Shown: positions 1-4,000 of the stretch, in pieces
Layout of the letters: each line of letters begins with the position of its first letter
How positions within the stretch are numbered: the stretch's first letter is position 1
Assembly (NCBI GenBank): GCA_029263275.1
Contig: JAJCXU010000660.1
Span: 1 to 5,039, forward strand
Direction: 5' to 3'
DNA: 5,039 nt
Origin: Ilumatobacter sp.
GTDB lineage: Bacteria; Actinomycetota; Acidimicrobiia; Acidimicrobiales; Ilumatobacteraceae
Program-made: the position numbers and the translations under genes
The notes under the pieces: model-generated
What the model saw: only the letters and a program-made list of their open reading frames with translations
Told to the model about the DNA's origin: nothing
Database searches by the model: none

Positions 1-1067
1 AACGAGTTGAGGAAGATGCGCTGCCGCTCGGCGCCGTTCTCGGCGTCGGGCTCCCAGGCCACCGTCTGCGGCCCGGCGATCTCGAGGGCGCACTCACGCA
101 TGTACCAGGCGATGTTCGAGCCGAACAGCTTGCCGAGTGAACCGCCAGGTCCCGGGGTCTTGCCGGACTTCTGCTCGGCCTTGGTGCGCTGCGCGACGAG
201 GGCCTTGGTGGTCTCCATCGAATAGATGGTCATCAACTGCTGGCGCACGACCGGGTCGTTGACTTTGCCGTTCTCCTGGGCAGCCTTGAGCAGCAGCTTG
301 TAGGTCGGCTGGTTGATCTTGCCTGAGCCGGCCGTGCCGATTGCGACACGCTCGTACATCAGCATCGCGGTGGCCATCCGCCAGCCATTGTTGTACTCAC
401 CGAGCAGGTGATCGGCGGGCACGCGCACGTCGGTCATGAACACTTCGTTGAACTCGTTGCCGCCGTCGATCTGATGGATAGGACGGATCTCGACGCCGGG
501 TGCCTTCATGTCCATGATGAACATCGAGATACCGGCGTGCTTCGGCTGGTCGGGATCGGTGCGACAGATCACGACGCCGTAGTCGGCGATCTGTGCCGTG
601 GTGGTCCACACCTTTTGCCCGTTGAGAATCCACTCGTCGCCGTCTTTGACTGCACGGGATTGGAGCGAGGCGACGTCGGAACCGGCGCCGGGCTCGGAGA
701 ACATCTGGCACCAGAGGGTCTTGCCCGAGATGGCGTCGGGCAGGTACTGCCTCTTGATCTCTTCGCTGCCGTACTCGCTGACCATCGGCACGCACATGCC
801 GTGACTGATGATGAATGCGCCGCTCATCATCGTGTAGTTGCCCTGGGCTTCGCGCCAGATCTTGTCGTGCGTGGGGGTGAGACCGCCGCCGCCGTATGCC
901 TTGTCGTACGCGACGCCGGCGAGGCCAGCGCCTGCTGCAGCAGCGAGGAACGCCTTCTGGTCCTCGTAGCTCGGGACGCCCTGGCCCTGCTTGTAGGCGT
1001 TGTTCTCGAGGAAGTCGTCGCACTTCTTGCGGAAGTCGGCTGCTTCTTGTTCGGTCAGGTCGCTCAT
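1..1067 (-). CDS. Acyl-CoA dehydrogenase, C-terminus cut by window edge
   Basis: Flavoprotein predicted to oxidise an acyl-CoA to the trans-2-enoyl-CoA, passing electrons to ETF, in cytoplasmic fatty-acid or acyl-CoA degradation. Reading leftwards from ATG at 1067, 355 codons stay open to the left edge. The protein begins MSDLTEQEAADFRKKCDDFL. Residues about 1-120 form the helical N-terminal domain. The FAD/substrate signature FSEPGAGSDVASL is at about 123-135, followed by DGDEWILNGQKVWTTTAQ at about 142-159 in the beta-barrel domain. The C-terminal helical domain starts near 225. Usual family length is about 380-400 residues, so roughly 30-45 C-terminal residues are missing, including the segment that normally holds the catalytic base. 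The exact subclass therefore cannot be judged. No strong Shine-Dalgarno precedes the ATG. The gene is divergent from marR, and a good promoter lies 46-74 bp upstream. Family is certain; the substrate is not known. Confidence 0.95.
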   Translation of the reverse strand, partial: MSDLTEQEAADFRKKCDDFLENNAYKQGQGVPSYEDQKAFLAAAAGAGLAGVAYDKAYGGGGLTPTHDKIWREAQGNYTMMSGAFIISHGMCVPMVSEYGSEEIKRQYLPDAISGKTLWCQMFSEPGAGSDVASLQSRAVKDGDEWILNGQKVWTTTAQIADYGVVICRTDPDQPKHAGISMFIMDMKAPGVEIRPIHQIDGGNEFNEVFMTDVRVPADHLLGEYNNGWRMATAMLMYERVAIGTAGSGKINQPTYKLLLKAAQENGKVNDPVVRQQLMTIYSMETTKALVAQRTKAEQKSGKTPGPGGSLGKLFGSNIAWYMRECALEIAGPQTVAWEPDAENGAERQRIFLNS

Positions 1068-1103
1068 CGTGTTGTCTCGTTCACTTCTCGGTGGGGCGGG
1101 GTG

Positions 1104-1132
1104 TTGCGCATGATTGTATGACGTCGTACAGT
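1104..1132 (+). promoter_or_regulatory. Possible marR promoter, overlapping the divergent one
   Basis: On the plus strand, TTGCGC (1104-1109) and TACAGT (1127-1132) are separated by 17 nt. The match to consensus is only moderate (3 of 6 and 4 of 6). Transcription would start near 1139, giving a leader of about 55 nt that contains the whole 31-bp palindrome at 1148-1178. It overlaps the divergent dehydrogenase promoter almost completely, so one bound regulator could affect both directions. Confidence 0.35.
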
Positions 1133-1141
1133 ATGTGTCCA
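1113..1141 (-). promoter_or_regulatory. Predicted sigma70-type promoter of the acyl-CoA dehydrogenase
   Basis: Read on the minus strand, TGGACA (1136-1141, 5 of 6 to the consensus -35) is followed after exactly 17 nt by TACAAT (1113-1118, 5 of 6 to the -10). Transcription would begin near 1106 and leave a leader of about 39 nt before the ATG at 1067. The spacer and part of the -10 are occupied by the 16-bp near-palindrome at 1115-1130, which suggests repressor control. This is a prediction from sequence alone. Confidence 0.6.
1115..1130. promoter_or_regulatory. Candidate operator: 16-bp near-palindrome
   Basis: TGTATGACGTCGTACA matches its own reverse complement at 14 of 16 positions, with GACGTC at the centre and TGTA/TACA ends. 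It lies between the -35 and -10 of the minus-strand promoter and overlaps the spacer and -10 of the possible plus-strand promoter. Size, symmetry and position fit the binding site of a dimeric winged-helix or TetR-type repressor. The adjacent MarR protein is the obvious candidate, which is inference from position. Confidence 0.5.
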
Positions 1142-1147
1142 GACGAG

Positions 1148-1178
1148 CGGTCAGTCTGTGCCTGGCACAGACTGACCG
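1148..1178. repeat. Perfect 31-bp palindrome upstream of marR
   Basis: The arm CGGTCAGTCTGTGCC (1148-1162) is repeated exactly as its reverse complement (1164-1178) around a single central T at 1163. It ends 15 nt before the marR ATG and probably lies inside the marR leader RNA. Its architecture (15 + T + 15, core GCCTGGC) matches the palindrome at 1660-1690 (core GTCTGAC). It could be an operator for a large dimeric repressor, an mRNA hairpin, or a REP-like dispersed repeat. No T-tract follows, so a conventional terminator is unlikely. Confidence 0.85.
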
Positions 1179-1193
1179 GCGCCCCGCCTCATC

Positions 1194-1658
1194 ATGAGCA
1201 GCTTGACCAACAACGAACTCGACGCACCGCCATGGTTGCGGGTCGAATCGACGCTGATGTCAACGGCGCGCCTGATTCGCGAAGCGTTCGACGCTCGGCT
1301 CAAGCCGCTCGACCTCAACCTCACACAAGCCAGCCTGCTTGCCTACGTCGCCGAGTTCGGTGCGACCACACAGACTCAGCTCGCCGACCAGCTCGGCACG
1401 GGCCGCGCCGCGATGGGCACCGTCGTCGACGGCCTCGAGAAGCGCGATCTCGTCGAACGCCACCCTGATCCCGACGACCGCCGCGTCTGGCGCATCGATG
1501 TCACCGACGCGGGGCGCACGCTCGCCAGCGACATCGCCCGCGTCGACGAAGTACTTCGCGCTGAACTCCGTCACGGCATCGGCCGCGAAGAACGTCAAGC
1601 CCTCAGCTGGGTCCTCACCCGGCTCCAGGTCAATCTCCAATCCGCAATCAACACCTGA
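1194..1658 (+). CDS. MarR-family winged-helix transcriptional regulator
   Basis: Dimeric cytoplasmic DNA-binding regulator of 154 residues, the usual MarR length. An N-terminal dimerisation helix covers about residues 12-38. The helix-turn-helix follows: TQTQLADQLG at about 60-69, then the recognition helix GRAAMGTVVDGLEKRDLV at about 70-87. The wing carries the family hallmark DPDDRR at about 92-97, followed by IDVTDAGR. The C-terminal helices (about 110-152) complete the dimer interface. ATG 1194 keeps the full N-terminal helix. No clear Shine-Dalgarno is visible, and the next in-frame ATG (1257) would cut into the dimerisation helix. The gene is divergent from an acyl-CoA dehydrogenase and 61 bp upstream of a thiolase on the same strand, so a role controlling acyl-CoA catabolism is likely, with an acyl-CoA or related acid as ligand (inference). 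Perfect 31-bp palindromes flank it on both sides. Confidence 0.93.
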   Translation: MSSLTNNELDAPPWLRVESTLMSTARLIREAFDARLKPLDLNLTQASLLAYVAEFGATTQTQLADQLGTGRAAMGTVVDGLEKRDLVERHPDPDDRRVWRIDVTDAGRTLASDIARVDEVLRAELRHGIGREERQALSWVLTRLQVNLQSAINT

Positions 1659-1659
1659 C

Positions 1660-1690
1660 ATCACACTTGGGGTCTGACCCCAAGTGTGAT
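1660..1690. repeat. Perfect 31-bp palindrome between marR and thiolase
   Basis: The arm ATCACACTTGGGGTC (1660-1674) is mirrored exactly at 1676-1690 around a central T (1675). It begins one base after the marR stop codon and ends 29 nt before the preferred thiolase ATG. The core GGGGTCTGACCCC resembles short palindromes that I recall as widely dispersed in bacterial genomes and associated with IS200-like/RAYT transposases (recollection, not checked). A CCATCTCCCAC stretch follows rather than a T-tract, so it is not a standard intrinsic terminator. It could still weaken read-through from marR into the thiolase. Confidence 0.85.
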
Positions 1691-1709
1691 CCATCTCCCA
1701 CACAGAAAT

Positions 1710-1714
1710 GAGAA
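1710..1714 (+). promoter_or_regulatory. Weak ribosome binding site deciding the thiolase start
   Basis: GAGAA lies 5 nt before the ATG at 1720, whereas nothing resembling a Shine-Dalgarno precedes the in-frame ATG at 1708. Together with the conserved thiolase N-terminus (MTEAVIVDAIRTP) this favours 1720 as the start. Confidence 0.45.
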
Positions 1715-1719
1715 CACCT

Positions 1720-2886
1720 ATGACTGAAGCAGTGATCGTCGATGCCATCCGCACACCGGGTGGCAAGCGCAATGGCCAACTGAAGGATCAGCACCCCGTC
1801 GACCTTGCAGCCCACGTGCTCAAGGCCCTCGAAGAGCGCAACGGCCTCGACCCGGCAATGGTCGACGACGTCATCATGGGCTGCGTCATGCAGGTCGGTG
1901 AGCAGTCGCTCAACATCGGTCGCAACGCCGTGCTGTCCGCCGGGTGGCCCGAAGAAGTTCCGTCGACCACCGTCGACCGTCAGTGCGGTTCGTCGCAGCA
2001 GTCGATGCACTTCGGAGCACAGGGCGTCATTGCCGGTGCCTACGACGTCGTCGTCGCCGCTGGTGTTGAAGTGATGACCCGCACCCCGATGGGCGCCTCG
2101 ATCGTCCAGGGCATGGGCTTCCCGTTCAGCCAGGACCAGCAGGATCGCTACGCCGACACGGGCCTCCCGCCGCAGGGCATCGGCGCTGACATGATCGCTG
2201 ACGAGTACGGCATCACCCGCGAAGACCTCGACGCCTTTGGTGCACAGAGCCAGCAGCGCGCCGCCGTCGCACGTGACGAAGGCCGCTTCGAGAATGAGAT
2301 CGTGCCCGTCACGATCGACCTCGACGGTGAGCAAGTCGCCGTGAAGAACGACGAAGGCATCCGCGACGGCTCGACCGCCGAAGGTCTCGCCAAGCTCAAG
2401 CCCGCCTTCAAGGAGGACGGCAAGATCACCGCCGGCAACTCCTCGCAGATCTCCGACGGTGCATCCGCCGTGCTCATCATGAGCAAGGAGAAGGCTGAAG
2501 AACTCGGCATGAAGCCCCGCGCCCGCTTCCACGCCTTCGCACTCGCCGGCACCGATCCGGTCACCATGCTCAAGGGCCCGATCCCGGCCACGAAGAAGAT
2601 CCTCGAGAAGACCGGCCTCAGCATCGACGACATCGACCTGTTCGAAGTCAACGAGGCGTTCGCATCGGTCGTCCTCGCATGGCAGAAGGAGACCGGCGCC
2701 GACATGAGCAAGGTCAACGTCAACGGCGGCGCCATCGCCCTCGGCCACCCGCTCGGCGCATCCGGCACCAAGCTGATGGCCACGCTCCTCAACGAGCTGG
2801 AGCGCACCGGAGGCCGTTACGGCCTCCAGGTGATGTGCGAAGGCGGCGGCATGGCCAACGCCACCATCATCGAGCGCCTCGACTGA
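1720..2886 (+). CDS. Thiolase (acetyl-CoA C-acyltransferase/acetyltransferase)
   Basis: Cytoplasmic enzyme that cleaves 3-ketoacyl-CoA with CoA to give acetyl-CoA and a shortened acyl-CoA, or works in reverse. From ATG 1720 it has 388 residues, normal for the family. The start MTEAVIVDAIRTP is typical, and this start places the nucleophile of DRQCGSSQQS at Cys89, the classical thiolase number. Other active-site elements are NEAFA (Asn about 321), GHPLGASG (His about 343) and MCEGGGMANATIIE (second catalytic Cys about 373). All catalytic residues are present. The CEGGGMANATIIE ending is, as I recall, more common in degradative actinobacterial thiolases than in the biosynthetic CIGGGMG type, so a beta-oxidation role is preferred (inference). 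An ATG at 1708 would add four residues but has no ribosome binding site. It lies 61 bp after marR in the same direction, and no separate promoter was found, so co-transcription is possible. Confidence 0.95.
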   Translation: MTEAVIVDAIRTPGGKRNGQLKDQHPVDLAAHVLKALEERNGLDPAMVDDVIMGCVMQVGEQSLNIGRNAVLSAGWPEEVPSTTVDRQCGSSQQSMHFGAQGVIAGAYDVVVAAGVEVMTRTPMGASIVQGMGFPFSQDQQDRYADTGLPPQGIGADMIADEYGITREDLDAFGAQSQQRAAVARDEGRFENEIVPVTIDLDGEQVAVKNDEGIRDGSTAEGLAKLKPAFKEDGKITAGNSSQISDGASAVLIMSKEKAEELGMKPRARFHAFALAGTDPVTMLKGPIPATKKILEKTGLSIDDIDLFEVNEAFASVVLAWQKETGADMSKVNVNGGAIALGHPLGASGTKLMATLLNELERTGGRYGLQVMCEGGGMANATIIERLD

Positions 2887-2948
2887 GCTGACTGGTGCCA
2901 GATCGCCCGATCTCTGCGTCAGCGGCGGCGCTCATTGAGCAAGCTCAA
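2887..2948 (+). other. Stem-loop-rich segment just after the thiolase stop
   Basis: An outer GCTGAC/GTCAGC pairing (2887-2892 with 2918-2923) encloses a tight AGATCG/CGATCT hairpin (2900-2913). Next come two mutually exclusive short palindromes, GCTCATTGAGC (2930-2940) and TTGAGCAAGCTCAA (2935-2948). No T-tract follows. It may stabilise the 3' end of the thiolase mRNA, but short palindromes in GC-rich spacers can be chance. Confidence 0.35.
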
Positions 2949-2989
2949 CTCGACCTTCGCTTCCTTGACCTCGGACGATCTGATCACCA

Positions 2990-3025
2990 CTCAGCCCATC
3001 GATCTTCTTGATGGGTTGATCTGAG
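2990..3025 (+). other. Stem-loop in the thiolase 3' region
   Basis: CCCATC (2995-3000) pairs with GATGGG (3010-3015) around a 9-nt loop. It is extended by CTCAG (2990-2994) with CTGAG (3021-3025) across a 5-nt one-sided bulge. There is no T-run, so it is not a terminator by itself. With the neighbouring elements it fills the 217-bp gap after the thiolase (2887-3103), in which I see no gene. Confidence 0.3.
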
Positions 3026-3051
3026 CGCTGCAGTCTTGTGGTTACTTCGAC

Positions 3052-3090
3052 GAATGGCCGGGCCCTCGGGTCCGGCCGTTTGTGGTTTTT
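3052..3090 (+). terminator. Rho-independent terminator for the thiolase transcript
   Basis: GGCCGGGCCC (3056-3065) pairs with GGGTCCGGCC (3068-3077) with a single G-T wobble and a very small loop. Weaker pairs extend the stem outward on both sides. It is followed by TTTGTGGTTTTT (3079-3090), an interrupted T-tract on the plus strand. It lies about 165 nt after the thiolase stop and just beyond the end of the converging phosphotransferase. In the other direction the hairpin lacks a T-tract, so activity there would be weaker. Confidence 0.65.
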
Positions 3091-3103
3091 GGGTGGGCTT
3101 CGC

Positions 3104-3901
3104 TCAGGTGATGGCGTGCTGGAGTGCTGACCGGTGGTCGAGCATCCAGGCTGCTGCTCTCGTGCGCCAGGTGACAGCCCACAGGAGTGGGAAGCCGTCC
3201 GGAGCCGGGCTCGCGGCGTCTGGGCCGACCTGGAAGTCGATGGCTTCTTGGCGGGCTGATCTCAGGGCGAACTCGATCATCGTGTCGACGAATCCCTCGC
3301 GATCGGGCGAGGCGAGTCCGTACCCGTCGAGGAGCACGGCGAGCTGACGTGCACGGGCTGCGGGCGGCGCGAGATCGTTCAGCGCACCAACGTCGTCATC
3401 GTGCAATTGCACGTTGAGCCAGGCCACCTGCGCCAGCTCGACGACAGCGTCGACCGGGCCGGCGTTGTCCCAGTCGATGAAGCCGGTCGGGCGACGGTCG
3501 ATTGCCAGGATGTTCCACGGCCCGAGGTCACCGTGTCCGATCACCAACCGCTCACTTGACATCGAACGAGCAAACCAGGGCGCCCAGATCGCGTCGGCCG
3601 GAACCGAGAATGATGCCGTCACGGTGTGGAGCTGGCGGAGCAAGCGGCCGACTTCGTGCGCGGCGTCGTCGGACCACGGTGCTGGCTGCGGCGACTCGCC
3701 CTCCACGTAGGAGAGCTGTTCGCGACCGTCAGGTCCGAAGCCGCCATCGACAGGTCGAGGTGCTGCGTCGTACCCGGCATCGGCGAGGTGCTGCAGTAGC
3801 GCGATGACGGTTGCGCTCTGAGGCTTCGACGCTCGTCGGACGATGTTGCCGTCGCGGATGACCTCGGTCTGCCAGCCACCGGGCAGCGGAGTCTCTGGCA
3901 T
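3104..3901 (-). CDS. APH-family (aminoglycoside phosphotransferase-like) kinase
   Basis: Small-molecule kinase-fold protein of 265 residues, predicted to transfer phosphate from ATP to an unknown hydroxyl substrate. It begins MPETPLPGGWQTEVIRDGN. The N-lobe has the DGNIVRRASKP strand region, and a hinge-like LSYVEGE at about 63-69. The catalytic loop HGDLGPWNIL (His123, Asp125, Asn130) is intact, and FIDWDNAGP (Asp143, Asp145) supplies the metal-binding acid. The C-terminal helical lobe completes the protein. The reading frame stays open upstream to an ATG at 3985, but that start would run through the 43-nt hairpin and adds a non-conserved tail. ATG 3901 has a -10-like TACGAT exactly 7-12 nt upstream, fitting a leaderless start. 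Many APH-like proteins in environmental actinobacteria are not resistance enzymes, so no drug resistance is inferred. It converges on the thiolase and follows an ACAD10/11-like dehydrogenase. Confidence 0.88.
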   Translation of the reverse strand: MPETPLPGGWQTEVIRDGNIVRRASKPQSATVIALLQHLADAGYDAAPRPVDGGFGPDGREQLSYVEGESPQPAPWSDDAAHEVGRLLRQLHTVTASFSVPADAIWAPWFARSMSSERLVIGHGDLGPWNILAIDRRPTGFIDWDNAGPVDAVVELAQVAWLNVQLHDDDVGALNDLAPPAARARQLAVLLDGYGLASPDREGFVDTMIEFALRSARQEAIDFQVGPDAASPAPDGFPLLWAVTWRTRAAAWMLDHRSALQHAIT

Positions 3902-3907
3902 GGCCCG

Positions 3908-3939
3908 ATCGTAGGTCTGCCCGCACCGCCCGCTGTCAA
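3908..3939 (-). promoter_or_regulatory. Predicted leaderless promoter of the APH-family kinase
   Basis: On the minus strand, a perfect TTGACA (3934-3939) precedes TACGAT (3908-3913). The hexamer TACGAT ends 6 nt before the ATG at 3901, so transcription would start at or next to the A of the start codon. This TAnnnT placement is typical of leaderless actinobacterial genes and agrees with the lack of a Shine-Dalgarno. The 20-nt spacer is longer than ideal, so the -35 may be coincidental. Confidence 0.45.
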
Positions 3940-3945
3940 CGGTTT

Positions 3946-3988
3946 CGCGTGTGGATGTTGCGCACATACAGCGCAAGATCCACACGCG
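3946..3988. repeat. 43-nt long hairpin between dehydrogenase and kinase genes
   Basis: CGCGTGTGGAT (3946-3956) and TTGCGC (3958-3963) are mirrored by GCGCAA (3971-3976) and ATCCACACGCG (3978-3988). This gives 17 of 18 pairs with one G-G mismatch and a 7-nt loop ACATACA. On the minus strand it begins 12 nt after the dehydrogenase stop and lies just upstream of the kinase -35. No T-tract follows, so it could be a tail-less terminator, an mRNA-end stabiliser, or a dispersed repeat. Confidence 0.8.
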
Positions 3989-4000
3989 TTCACTGAGACT

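Noticed and set aside
408..1121. 237-codon plus-strand open frame opposite the first acyl-CoA dehydrogenase
   Set aside because: The minus strand encodes a clear dehydrogenase through this whole stretch. The plus-strand translation shows no domain and also reads through the divergent promoter region.
896..1468. 190-codon plus-strand open frame spanning the divergent gap and part of marR
   Set aside because: It overlaps real coding sequence on both sides in the wrong frame and has an Arg/Ser/Pro-rich composition typical of a shadow frame.
1660..1690. Palindrome as a rho-independent terminator of marR
   Set aside because: The stem is strong but is followed by a C-rich stretch without a T-tract in either direction, so the standard terminator model does not fit.
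1260..1772. 170-codon minus-strand open frame opposite marR
   Set aside because: MarR is supported by the helix-turn-helix and the DPDDRR wing on the plus strand; the antisense frame has no recognisable domain.
1648..2748. Long open frame (366 codons) antisense to the thiolase
   Set aside because: It lies opposite a thiolase with all catalytic motifs. Its translation is a low-complexity, Asp/Gly/Val/Leu-rich string typical of antisense frames in GC-rich genes, and no family is recognisable.
3104..3901. Aminoglycoside resistance gene
   Set aside because: Only general APH-fold motifs are present. The genomic context is metabolic, and nothing points to an antibiotic substrate.
3902..3985. 28-residue N-terminal extension of the APH-family kinase
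   Set aside because: Its coding would run through the hairpin and promoter-like sequence, is Cys/Arg/Thr-rich without conservation to the family, and the ATG at 3901 fits a leaderless start.
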